A stretch of DNA of 64,000 nucleotides from Miscanthus floridulus. Its lineage: Eukaryota; Streptophyta; Magnoliopsida; Poales; Poaceae. Below, one piece after another: positions 34,476-46,575 of this stretch. Where the stretch lies: contig NC_089598.1 of the NCBI RefSeq assembly GCF_019320115.1, forward strand, positions 85,947,560-86,011,559. Direction: 5' to 3'. The notes beneath the pieces were generated by a model. The model did not search any database and was not told the DNA's origin. It worked only from the letters and a program-made list of their open reading frames with translations. Positions within the stretch are counted from its first letter, which is position 1. Each line of letters starts with the position of its first letter. The translations under genes and the position numbers were made by a program.

Positions 34476-37400
34476 GTGAACTACAAGACCGGTGGAAGTC
34501 ATTGGGTTATTGATAGTGGTTGCACACAACATATGACCAGTGATCCTCGTATGTTCACCTCACTAGATGAAGAAGTAGATGGACAAGAAAAAATCACATT
34601 TGGAGATAATTCAAAGGGCAAGGTTAAAAGATTGGGCAAAGTGGCAATATCAAATGATCATTCTATCTCAAATGTGCTCTATGTTGCTTCATTGAGCTTC
34701 AACTTGCTTTCCGTTGGACAATTGTGTGATTTTGGCTTCCAATGCTTGTTCATCGAGAATGAAGTTATTGTATCTAATAAGGATGATGATCAAGTGATAT
34801 TCAAAGGATTTAGATACAACAACCTATATTTAGTAGATTTCACCTCCGAAGATGCTAACTTGAAGACATGCCTATTCACCAAAACAACACTTGGGTGGCT
34901 ATGACATAGAAGACTTGCTCATGTTGGGATGAGCTCACTCAAGAAGCTAATGAAGAATGATTTGGTGAGAGGGTTGAAGGATGTGAAGTTTGAGAAGGAC
35001 AAGCTTTGTAGTACATGTCAAGCCGGCAAGCAAGTTGCAAATACTCATTCAACAAAAGCTTTCATGTCAACCACAAGAGTGCTAGAAGTCCTTCACATGG
35101 ACTTATTTGGACCAACAACATACAAGAGTTTGGGAGGAAATCTTTATTGTCTTGTGATTGTTGATGACTATTCAAGATACACATGGGTATTCTTCCTTCA
35201 TGACAAATCTGAAGTTGCTTCTTGCTTCAAGAAGTTTGCTAAGAGAGCATAAAATGAGTTTAAAGTGAAGCTCAAGAAGATTAGAAGTGGCAATGAGAAG
35301 GAATTTGACAACATAAACATTGAAGCCTATTGTGATGAAGTTGGGATCAAGCATGAGGTCTCCGCAACATATACTCCTCAACAAAATGGTGTAGTTGACA
35401 GAAAGAACCGGACATTAATCACTCTTGCAAGAACAATGCTAGATGAGTACAACACCCCTGAAGCTCTATGGGCGGAAGCTATCAACACCGCATGCTATGC
35501 ATCCAACCGCCTATTCATTCAAAAGTTCCTTGGCAAGACACCTTATGAGTTGCTCAATGGGAAGAAGCCGAACGTCTCCTTCTTTAGGGTGTTTGGTTGC
35601 AAATGTGACATCTACAAGAAGCAGCAACACCTAGGGAAGTTTCAAAGACGTTGTGATATTGGTTTTCTTGTTGGTGACTCATCAAAGTCTAAAGCATATA
35701 GAGTATTTAATCATGCCACCGGCTTGGTTGAAGAAACATATGATATGGAATTTGATGAATATAACGGCTCCCAAGGAGCACATGAGAATCTTGATGATGT
35801 AGGTGATGAACCATTGAGGGAGGCTATGAAGAACATTCCGGTTGGAGACATCAAGCCTAAAGATGATGTACAAGTGATTGATCCACCTTCTTCATCAAAT
35901 GTGCCACAAGATGGTGATAAAGATAGGAGAGTAGAAAATGAAGACACTCATGTTTCCCATGATCAAATGGTGGTACAAGCATATGATGTTGATGCTCCAC
36001 AATCTCCTCCTCAAGTGGTCAATAAAAGAAACACACCTCTACTACAAGATCATCCACAAGATCTCATCATAGGGAGTCCATCAAAGGGTGTAATGACTCG
36101 CTCACAAAAACTTGCTTCATTTATTGCACATCACTCTTTTGTCTCTTGTTTTGAGCCTACTAAGGTAGAAGAAGCTCTTCAAGATCTAGATTGGATAAAT
36201 GCCATGCATGAAGAGTTGAACAACTTCACCCACAATGAAGTTTGGACTATTGAAGAGCGGCCAAAAGGTGCAAGAGTCATTGGAACAAAGTGGGTGTTTC
36301 ACAACAAGCAAGATGATCAAGGTATAGTTGTGAGGAACAAGGCAAGACTAGTTGCAAAGGGGTTCTCTCAAGTTGAAGGTTTGGATTTTGGAGAGACCTT
36401 TGCACCGGTTGTAAGATTAGAAGCCATTCGTATCCTTCTTGCATATGCATCACATCATGACATGAAACTATATCAAATGGATGTGAAAAGTGCATTTTTA
36501 AATGGCTTTATTAATGAACTAGTCTATGTTGATCAACCTCCGGGTTTGAAGACCCTAGATATCCTAATCATGTTTATATGTTGTTCAATACGTTATATGG
36601 GCTTAAGCAAGCCCCAAGAGCTTGGTATGAGCGTCTTTGGGACTTCCTTATTGAGAAGGGCTTCACCATTGGGAAGGTCGACACCACACTATTCACCAAG
36701 AAGCTTGATGGGCATATCTTCATTTGTCAATTGTATATTGATGATATCATCTTTGGATCATCAAATGAAGATTCTTGCAAAGAGTTTGGTGAATTGATGT
36801 CGAAGGAGTTTGAGATGTCAATGATTGGGGAGCTTACATTCTTTTTTGGTTTTCAAGTCAAGCAAATGAGAGAAGGGATTTTCATCTCTCAAGAGAAATA
36901 TACAAATGATCTTCTCAAAAGTTTCAAGATGGATGAATATAAACCAATCAAGACATCAATGCCAACTAATGGACATCTCGACCTAGATAAGGGAGGTAAC
37001 ACGGTTGATCAAACTCTCTACTACTCTATGATTGGTAGCTTGTTATATTTAACCGCATCTAGGCCCGACATCATGTTTAGTGTGTGTATGTGTGCTAGAT
37101 TTCAAGCTAATCCTAAGGAAACTCATTTGATTGCCGTTAAAAGAATCCTTAGGTATCTTAAGCACACACCAAGCATTGGCCTTTGGTATCCCAAAGGAGC
37201 TATATTTGAATTAGTTGGCTATTCTGATTTGGATTATGCCGGTTGCAAAGTGGATAGAAAAAGCACATCCGGAGGGTGCCATTTGCTTGGTAGATCACTT
37301 GTGTCTTGGTCCTCCAAGAAACAAAATAGTGTGGCTTTGTCCACCGCTGAAGCAGAATACATTGCCGCGGGTGCTTGTTGTGCACAAATTCTTTACATGA

Positions 37401-37693
37401 AACAAACTTTGCTAGACTATGGTGTAGTTCTAGAAAAAGTACCTCTTTTGTGCGACAATGAAAGTGTGGTAAAACTTGCAAATAATCCAGTTCAACACTC
37501 ACGCACCAAGCACATTGATATCCACCATCACTTTCTTAGAGATCATATTGCAAAGAATGATATTTCATTAGAAGGTGTAAGGACCGAGGATCAATTGGTG
37601 GATATCTTCACTAAACCGCTAGATGAGGTGACTTTTTGTCGATTGCGGAATGAGCTCAATATTCTTGATTTTTGTAACTTCAATAAAAAATGA
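34476..37693 (+). pseudogene. Element B pol (protease, integrase, reverse transcriptase, RNase H)
   Basis: Protease DSGC at 34512-34523; integrase zinc region about 34905-35030; integrase core to about 35420; reverse transcriptase with YIDD at 36734-36745; RNase H to the stop at 37691-37693. Breaks: TGG to TGA near 34902, CAA to TAA near 35250, and a one-base deletion near 36542. In the D,D(35)E core the second Asp codon is GGC (Gly, 35289-35291) and the Glu codon is GAC (Asp, 35397-35399), so the integrase could not act even if the frame were whole. No ATG opens the frame; it follows a pyrimidine-rich stretch ending in TAG. Confidence 0.88.
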
Positions 37694-39099
37694 GCTTGTG
37701 TTGTCCCTTGCATTGCATTGTAATATACAACATGTTTACTTTTTATGGTAATGCATATAGGGCTTGTCTAACATGGTTAAGATAACCGCCGAAAAGCGTG
37801 TAAAGAAGCTTAACCTTGGATCAAACTTGACAAGAAACTAGATTTACTTTCAAGTATTGCATTGCATATGCATAAATGTTGCTTTGTTGTTTATCTTCAA
37901 TTTGCCCTCTTATTGCCTATTTTCTTAAAAAGAATTATAGCCTAAGGCAAAATATTTTGAAAAAATTGAGGGTTTGAGAGAGGTCACTCACATCAGTCCT
38001 AATTAGTGTTTATTTGGATTTTATTGAAGTTGGGACTTTATTGGGAACAGCTAGCACGAAGGACTTTGAAGATTTGCTGGAAAAAGAGTGACCTGATGCT
38101 GCACCGAACTCTGATGTCTAGCATCCGGTCAGTTCACAGGAGGTGAACTGCTGCCGAGAAGGAGTGACCGGACGCAGAAACAGTGCTTTCCCAACATCCA
38201 GTCAGATGGTGATCCAGCATCCGATCGAGCGAAGAAGACGAAGTCAGGATCGATCGGACTCTGGTTGCATCCAGTCAGTGGTGATCAGACACGTCCGGTC
38301 GTGATTCTAGGGGTTTTGGACCTCTCTAGAATCGACCAGGCGCTCGGTGGCAGCGTCCGATTGCTGCCACCGGAGTGTCTGGTCAGTAGAAAACGTGCGG
38401 TCTCTAGACTCTTTCCTGTTTCCTTTTCTGTTACATCATGGGGGCCACCTTATAACCACAGTGATGCACCTTGTTTTGACCCAATCTGCTCGAGCCCATG
38501 CCGTGCTCCTGCGTCGCCGCCTGCGCTATGCTCCTGTGTCGTTCGTGCCCTGCCTGCGCTACCGTGCCCATACGCCACCACCTCACATCTGCGCCGCTGC
38601 GCCTCTACTCTGCACGCCCTAGCTCCAGCGCCACCACAGCACGCCCGAGCCTTCACACCACCGTGCAGCCGCCCTAGCGTCACTGCACCACTACCACTGA
38701 GTTCTCTCGTGCCCTAGCGTCACTCTACTCCATCATCCACGTGCTAGCGCCGCCACTAGACTTGCCGCAACCCTAACCCTTGACATTCAGTTGCCGACCC
38801 GGTGGTTCCCCGTTTTGTTCCTCTTCTCGTCGATTCGCCGGTTTATAAGGTAGCAAGCCCTCATTTTCAATTTCATATCTATTGCTTGCTTTCTTAGGGT
38901 TTCATATCTCTAGATATATTATATTTATTTGTATATCCTATCTATTCTATCGTGCAGCGAGTCGGTGCCGTTGCGGTCCCATTGGCAGTTGTCAATTAAC
39001 TCGGGGCCAAGCTCATAAGTACAGATTGAGGCCAAGCCTCGAAAGTGATAGTTGGTAGTTGATTCTTGTCAGGGCTGTTGTTCTTTACAGCTTCATCAG
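37694..39099 (+). other. Element B spacer between pol and the envelope-position frame
   Basis: No gene seen. 38090-38395 repeats the GTCCGGTCA/ACCGGACG-type words of the LTRs, as in element A at 20583-20870. A pyrimidine run and CAG (39081-39090) ten bases before ATG 39100 resemble a 3' splice site, again as in A. Confidence 0.7.
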
Positions 39100-41560
39100 A
39101 TGGCTCATGTCAAGAATGTTGGAGGAGATCTCGGTGATGAGGATCCAAGGCCCCCACCTTGCCTGCCTATAGATGCAAAAGGCAAGGCGACAAAGAAACT
39201 AGCATCGAGGAAGCGCAAGTACCCTAATGCAGATACAACGAGAGCAGTCGTAGTTGCAGAGGCCGCAGAGCGCGTAGAGAGAGGAGGAGCTTGGAGTGGT
39301 GTTGTTATTGCAGATCAGCTTTCTCCATCTATGAAGGCTACACTTGAGCAGGTTGAGCGCCGTCATGGTGGTCCAGCTGGGACTCTCATGGTTGGAGGAC
39401 GGCATGTCGCTATTGATGAGAGTCAATCTCAGGGGGAGCCTTAGCAACAGCCATAGCCAGCAGAGCACACTCAGGAGGGAGAGCAGGCCAAGGAGACAGA
39501 GCAAGCACCTCAGCCACAGCTTCGCCGCTCTAGTCATACCCATGCTCTAGTCACCCCAAGGTCAGAGACATAGTGGAGGGGTTCTCGCCCACCGCCTAGA
39601 CCACAGGGTCCGCCTCTAGTGACTCACTTGGATTTGAGGGCCACCACGGCCAAGCAGGTTCAACAGCTCAGATTTGTAGACTTTGAGCAGTGGTTCCTGC
39701 CGAGGCGGGATGAGTGTGCTTCAGAGGGTTTCTACACACCTCTGCAGGAAGATTTTTATAATGCATATCTTAACAGTGGGGTAGTATTCAGATCTCAGAG
39801 GGTGTGCAACATTGAGACCATTATAGCAGCAGTTGGAGAGCATAATCGCCCTTACCTATCTTACCTACTAGGGCTAATAGATTTACTTGGATGGACATGC
39901 TTATATATTCCATCTTGGGTCTGTCAGCTCTATGTTATACTTTGGATTGACCCGTAGCATAGATTCATTCACTTTGCTTTTAGAGGTAGAGATTACAGGA
40001 TGATGAGCACTAGGGTCAGAGAGATACTTAGACTTCAGGAGCAGCCTATCCGGCTACATGAGGTCTGCTATGGACAGACAGTGCCTCCCAGGCGCCCTCA
40101 CGGCGGTCTTGTGCCCCCTACAGATCTAGTCCACCATTGCTTTATAGAGCCATTCGGTGAGGGGTCAAGTAGGACACCCAGTGATCTCACTCCTATAGCT
40201 AGAGTGCTAGATGCCATTATGAGGACACTACTTCCGAGGATGGGGTATCGCGAGGGCTTGACTCGCATACAGTTATGGTTATTGAACTCTCTGATGCAGC
40301 AGACAGTGTTTAACATTTGGGATCTTCTTCTATCAGAGATGGAGGATACTATTGCAGAGGGGTTCAGGGGTCATAGGCAGCTGCCATATGCTCACTGAAT
40401 TACATTCTTGATCCACAGGGCAGTTACTGTGAGGCCACCTGAGATGCTGGCAGAGTATAGTGGTGCTACTATAGAGTTCTCTGCATACAACATGACTCAG
40501 ATGATCTGTCATAGTGCTGTGAGGACACCCAGCCAGCCGAGCCGATGTCCAGAGGTGCTAGAGACTACAGCTCAGCAGGATGAGACCATCAGAAGCATAG
40601 CAGCTATAGAGGAGGAGGAGCTTGATGCTCAGCAGGAGGAGATTGTCACGAGCGACCCTAGTAACAACTCAGATGATGACTACCAGCCTATTCCTCAGAT
40701 GCCTCCACATCGACATGACCATGAGGCCAGTAGTTCTAGTTCAGATCCACCTACACAGCAGACAGACCCCGCTCTACTTGCCATACTTGAGCGGATGAGG
40801 CAGGATTAGGCTCATCTGGCTCAGGAGACAGCTGCCACTTTTGCTCAGTTTTAGACTAGGCAGGATGAGTTCCAGCGATAGTAGTAGGTGATCTAGCAGC
40901 AGCAGCAGGCCATGCATCAGTATCAGCTTCTCATGTAGCAGCAACTACTAGGGTTTATCCAGCATGTTGTGATAGCTATTGGGGCTCCACTGCCACAGCC
41001 TTCACCCTAGCTTGGTCAGCCTACCACCACTTCTATGACTCTAGCATTATAGCCTAGTGGGCTTTAGAGTTAGGGACAGCCACCAGCATAGTTTGCTTCA
41101 CCTATAAAGCAGGTGTCCTAGTGGTTTGCCTCGCCAGTGCTAGCCCCACAGTTCACACCTCTTCAGATAGGCTTCACACTGGCTCAGACTTCCTCGCTAC
41201 TAGTGCTAGATACCTCTTCAGACAGCCTTGGAGTGACTTTTAGTGAGTTGATAGGACAACCTACTCCACCATATTTACATGTCCCAGGTCCTTCTACAGT
41301 TGCACCTATTACCGGGACTACAGAGATGCTCCCTTCTTCTGTTGCATCATCAGAGCCACCTGCTTCAGTGATACCTACACAGTCTATGGCCACTCCAGTC
41401 CCTGATCCAACCCAGACCGCTTCAGCATCACTTCCAGCTACACAGGGTCAGACAGCTCAGAGCTCAGGGTCAGATGATGATTGCACACAGTTCTAGCTCG
41501 CTCCTCGTACCTCAGCGCCCGACTCGTCTGCTATAGCCCCGCCGACCGACCCTTAGGTTT
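39100..41560 (+). pseudogene. Element B envelope-position ORF
   Basis: Aligned with 21652-24160 in element A, with fewer stops. The frame opens at 39100 and is broken near 39442, 39454 and 39570. It then reads 39619-39957, 40000-40398 and 40408-40809 almost without interruption, with single stops at the junctions. The Gln/Pro/Ser-rich tail runs to 41496 and, past a TAG, to about 41560. The conserved middle domain (about 39650-40500) resembles the plant-specific domain found downstream of pol in SIRE-type elements. Its function is unknown. Acidic and Ser-rich low-complexity segments follow. No convincing signal peptide or transmembrane anchor is visible, though 39850-39950 is fairly hydrophobic. 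Confidence 0.68.
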
Positions 41561-42017
41561 TGGTGTTTGATGCTAAAGGGGGAGAGGGATCGAGTATGTT
41601 AGACTAAGGGGGAGCTTAGTATTCTATTATGTTTGGTTTTTATGTGTGCTATACTATTATGCATTCGTGTGTGTTTACTTTCATGCATCAAACTATATTT
41701 ATGTGATAGTGATACCTACGTTATCGTGATATTTGACATGTGTGCTCTCTACATTGAATCTTTTATATGTCATATCACTAGTGTTATGCTCATTTGCTTT
41801 GCTTTCGCGTTTTACTCTGATGCAAATGAGCTTTATTACTTGTACTCATGCTTATTTCATATCTTTTGAGTACATCATGTTGGCTTGGGTCATATAAGCT
41901 TGCCTAACTCTTTTGTTCTTATTGTCAAAAGCTTATATGAACCAAGCATGTTAAAAAACCTCAACTCTTTCACATACTCAAGGTGGTATTGTCATCAATC
42001 ACCAAAAAGGGGGAGAT
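41561..42017 (+). other. Element B tail and polypurine tract
   Basis: Non-coding sequence with AGGGGGAG words, ending in AAAAAGGGGGAGAT immediately before the 3' LTR at 42018. Confidence 0.75.
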
Positions 42018-42486
42018 TGAAAGCATCTAGGCCCCTAGTTGGGTTTCGGTGATTAATGACAATACATGATTACTATGACTAATGTGTGTTTTGTAGAGGC
42101 AATTAAGTTAGGTCATGGTAATGGAGATCGATTGGGATATCATGGTGATCATGCCTCTACGATAGAAATCGTTTCGGTTTTTAAAGGATGGACGACAAGG
42201 TTAAGGATGGACTAGTTCTAAGTGTCGATTGGAGTTGAAGAGACACTTAGAGTAGTTTAGGACTTTGTTTTTTCCTTTGGCCGTACTATTAAGGGGGTAT
42301 GGACGGGTAGCTTGACCTAGGTGAGTTTATTGAGTTAGGTGTGGTGCACACTTGCTAAATCTAGCACTAGGTAGCTCCTAAGAAGCCCTTAGATCCATTG
42401 GAGCAAACTTCATTCACATATGATCGAAAGTTGGAAGTGAATAGAGGGTCAAATACTGACCGGATGCTGGCACAGAGTCTGGTTAG
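42018..42486 (+). repeat. Element B 3' LTR, left part
   Basis: TGAAAGCATC start, collinear with the element A LTRs until the GTTAG target of element C at 42482-42486. Continues at 51458. Confidence 0.92.
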
Positions 42487-43927
42487 TGTCGGGGACCTAA
42501 TACCGGGGTACACCAGAAGGTGGAACCAATAACCACCGAACGTAAAAAAAACTTCTGGACGCATAAGGGCGCCGTTTCATCCCTTGTTCGAGTGACAGGA
42601 GTTTGGTTCCGCCTCGCCCGATGCCTTTGTGAGATAACTCTGCCTCGCCCGAGGGCTCAAGGTTAATCTCTGTCTCGCCCGACGCCATTGGGACAGGCTC
42701 AGTCTCGCCTGAGGGCCAAGGGATAAACTCCGTCTCGCCCGATGCCTTGAGGGCGGGCTCGGTCTCGCCCGAGGGCTGAGGGATAGATTCTGCCTCGCCC
42801 GACCCTGGAGGAGCGAGGTCGGTCTCGCCCGAGAGATAGGAATTGGTCTCCGTTTCACCTGACGGCGGGGAACGAGTCTCACCCTGCTCCATATCTAAAG
42901 AATGGATTCATCTTACCTGACAACTTCTCCCCATTCCCACAAGATGATAAGTACAAAGCAAGACAAGATGTTTGGGTCAACCATGGCTCCAAGGACCATA
43001 CCCTGCGCCCTGGCAGGAAAAGTACTGCCAGGGGATGGCAAGATAGGTGCTTTAGACCCTTCCGGGCGCCACAGAGCCCGAAAGGTTGTACAGGTGCGTG
43101 CTCCTCGCCCTGTAGAGTTGTAGGCGCCGCCTTCAGCCCTGAGACACGGAACCCAACGAAGATATACGACAACCGCTACGCTGCAGAAAAGGATTTGCTA
43201 TCTCCATGAATGACGGATTTTTCGTCACCACGCTATGGACCCAAGGGAGCAGCGCCCGCTTCCCGACCCCTCAGGTCAGCCAAGTCAGAAGGCCTTGATC
43301 ATGGCATTACGCCAGATTCCAGCCCCTCGTCCCTCCGATGAAGACTCACAAGAACCAGAAGGTGTGCGGAGCAAGGCTAGGAGAGGCTAATAAGTCAAAA
43401 CCACTGTACTACAGCCCATACCCTGCGCAGGGCAACGTTCTGTGATCAACCTGACATTCTACAGAGACATCGATAGTATTGTAGGCACTTATCTTCCTTC
43501 GCACTCATCAGAATGAAGGAGGAGGATTGGGTAGACGTGAGCCACAAGACTAAGTAGAGTATACATCCTAAAACCTCGCCCTTGTAAAAGCCACCCCTTC
43601 CTCTATAAAAGGGGATGCGCTTCCTCCATCAGAGGCACGGACGCTTAAGACCAAACAATACGACACACAGATACACACAGTCAAGTGGCTTCAAACCTCT
43701 TGACCTCCCTTCAGCCCTTCCATCAGAGACTTGGGACCAGTCCCTCTCTCGATCGTTTGTACCCCTTACTACAACCGTTCACGGTGCTAATAACATGAGC
43801 AGCATCAAACTGGACGTAGGGACTTTCGGCCCAAACCAGTATAAATCTTGTGTCATTTAGCGCACCATCCGAGCCTAACGCGCATTACTATAAATTTACT
43901 TGCCGGTGCTTGTACGAAACACCGACA
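42487..43927 (+). repeat. Element C 5' LTR
   Basis: 1,441 bp. 42612-42860 is an imperfect tandem array built on CTCGCCCGA words, roughly 30 bases apart. The TATA box TATAAAA is at 43604-43610. Open minus-strand frames across the array are repeat artefacts. Confidence 0.92.
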
Positions 43928-43946
43928 GTTGGCGCGCCAGGTAGGG
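43928..43946 (+). promoter_or_regulatory. Element C primer-binding region
   Basis: GTTGGCGCGCCAGGTAGGG directly after the LTR, the sequence that usually follows this class of grass Gypsy LTR. Confidence 0.7.
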
Positions 43947-44278
43947 GAGCTTGCGCGTTCCAAATCAGGCCTCGGATGGCCACCCATGCAATCAGCTGGG
44001 CCCCGGTGCACACGTGCGTTTCGGCGACCTAGATTTCATCATCACACTAGGAGGAGAGCTGGCGCTGACTCACTCAGCTGCCCCATCTCTCCCTTCCATC
44101 AACCTCAGCCGTCTTAGGCTTGAGGGCCCGCCGGGCAACTCCCTGGGAGTCCAGTCACCAAGGGAGGCCTCTCACAACATCACCCTGTGTCCGGAAGGGT
44201 CCGTTTGGAGCGCCCCGACGGCGCTTCCGTTCGGTCTCTGCAACACTGCGGCGACCGCTGGCCGCCTTTAGGCTACGT

Positions 44279-46575
44279 ATGGTTCAGTCACCCACGGACA
44301 TCGAGTTCATGGGGGCGATTGAGCATGATACAGAGACCCTCTACGGGCTCCTCAACGAGGACCTAGGATCATTCTCTAGCTCGGATTCCAGTAGGGGGAG
44401 CCACCACCCTTCCCGGGAATGCTTCATGACGCAGACCCTCGAGGGTCACGTCGAAAGTGTCTCCAGGGAAGAGGTCACCCCTACGAACAACCCTGATAGC
44501 AGATCCGGGGAAGAGACGACGGCTCCATCTCGCCTAAGGATGGAGTAGCTGAGGGCCCGTCAGCAAGAGATCGATGAGGCCGGGCAAGGGCTTGTCCGGG
44601 AATACGCGGACATCAATCGTGAGATTGAACGCCGCAAAGACGGGGGGCGGGCGCGCGCCATGGCCCGCACCGTACATCAAAGGATCCTCACCGACGATGG
44701 GGCCCTTCCTCACTTTGCCCGAGCCAGCTAGAACATCGCCGCAGCAACCGCCTTGCTGCATGGCCTTCCAGAGGCCGCGACGTCCGAGGATCGCCGCGCT
44801 CGCCGGGAGATTCGCACGTTGCTCAACACCAGCCAGCACACCCCCTCAGTGCGTCCCACCAAGGACGCGTCCATTCACCAAACACCGCCAGCCGGCAAGC
44901 AGCCCTCTGCCATCCCAGTACATCAATGCCTCGGCCATGGCCGTGATGTACGCAACATCATCAATGCTCGGAAATGCGCCCATGGCGATGACGGAGAAGC
45001 AGCACGCCGCGGCTACCATCCCCGACATGGCGGACACTACGACAGCAACGAAGACCGAAGCCCAAGCCTCGGCCTGCCAGGTCCTCAGGCCTTCGGACAG
45101 CACATCCTCAACGCCGCGTTCCCCCTAAGGTATCGACCGCCTACCAATATCCCTAAATATTCTGGTGAAACAAATCTCGGGCTTTAGCTCGAAGACTATC
45201 GGCTTGCATGTCAGGCCGGTGGGGCGAGTGATGACAATTTCATTATTCGCAATCTCCCGCTGTTCTTGGCCGATTCAGTGCGAGCATGGCTAGAGCACCT
45301 ACCATCCAATACTATTCAGAGTTGGGCGGATCTGACAGAGATCTTTGTGGGCAACTTCCAGGGCACGTACAAATGCCCTAGAAACCCATGGGACCTCAAG
45401 AACTGCCGCCAGAAGACCGATGAAACCCTTCGCGGGTACATTCGGCGCTTCTCTCGACAGTGCAATGAGCTCCCTAACGTCGCCCACGCCGACGTGATAG
45501 GAGCCTTTCTATCCGGAACAACCTACGAATCCCTGGTCCACAAGTTAGGATGCAGGGGCCTGCAAACTACCAAGGAACTCCTGGACATCGCCACCAGTCA
45601 CGCCTCTAGAGAGGAGGCGGTCAGAGCCATCTTTGATCGCTTCGACGGAAAGATGAGGTGGGACGAGGACGCCGGTGAAGGCACCTCCAACCGTCCTGCC
45701 AAAAAGAAAAATAAGAAGCAACGGCGCGACAACTCGCTCATGGCCGCTGCCGACCGCAAAGGTGGCCGGAAGCCCGTGGAAGGCACTCTGAACCACTTCG
45801 AGAAAATGCTCGAGGGGCCATGCCCAAACCACGCCTTCCCGGCCAATCATCTATACAAGGATTGCGGCCTCATGCACAAATACTTGGCCGGGGGCCTCAA
45901 CAAAGAGGAGCAGGGGAAGGAACCTGTTCCCACCACAGATGACGCAGAGGAGAAGGACGACGCCTTCCCAACACCGACCGGCACCCTCATGATCTTCGGA
46001 GGATCAATGGTCTACGACACCAAGCGTCGCCAGAAGCTCGCACGCCACGAGGTCTATACAGCCGGACCAGCCACGCCAGCCTTCCTCCGGTGGTCGGAAT
46101 CTGCCATAACCTTCGACCAGACCGACCATCCGGATCCCATCCCACATCCAGGAAGGTACCTGCTTGTCGTCGATCCGATCATCGGACCTAAGCGGCTCAT
46201 GAAAGTACTGATGGACGGAGGCAGCGGCCTCAACATCATGTACGCCAAGACGCTCGATGAGATGGGCGTCGATCGAACGAACCTCCGCCCCATCCGAGCG
46301 CCTTTCCATGGCATCATGCCTGGTAGGCAGGCTATGCCGCTGGGGCAGATCGATCTGCCCATCACTTTTGGGGATCGGTCCAATTACCGGACCGAGACCC
46401 TCACCTTCGACGTAGTGGGGTTCTTGGGGACTTTCCACGCCATCTTGGGACGACCATGCTACGCGAAGTTCATGGCCATCCCCAATTATACGTACCTTAA
46501 GCTGAAGATGCCGGGTCCCCACGGGGTCATCACCATCAGCACCTCCTTCCAGCGCGCTTACGAGTGCGAAGTCGA
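44279..46575 (+). pseudogene. Element C gag and aspartic protease
   Basis: One reading frame runs from ATG 44279 (open from 44120) to about 46575, with three in-frame TAG codons at 44546-44548, 44729-44731 and 45185-45187. The gag domain is at about 45150-45650. A CPNHAFPANHLYKDC-like Cys/His segment lies near 45820-45870. The retropepsin motif is DGGSG at 46214-46228, in the LMDGGSGLNIMY context of Gypsy proteases. Homology stops soon after the ISTSFQRAYECEVECCGH segment, where reverse transcriptase should begin. The stops fit CAG-to-TAG or TGG-to-TAG changes, so the copy is dead but only lightly decayed. Confidence 0.82.

Noticed and set aside
34420..34476. A tiny gag-pol intron (AAG|GTGAAG to TAG|GTGAAC) in element B
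   Set aside because: It would join frames but is only 53 bases, shorter than typical plant introns, and element F has no matching donor; kept only as an acceptor-like motif.
39850..39950. Transmembrane segment in the envelope-position protein
   Set aside because: The stretch is hydrophobic in B, but the matching part of A has several charged residues, so a membrane anchor is not supported.
42601..42860. CRISPR-like repeat array
   Set aside because: Repeats are imperfect, spacers are not unique, and the context is a plant LTR.
42497..42892. Minus-strand frames with repeated SGETE-type peptides in the element C LTRs (also 50022-50447)
   Set aside because: They are translations of the CTCGCCCGA tandem array, present in both LTRs, with no independent gene signal.
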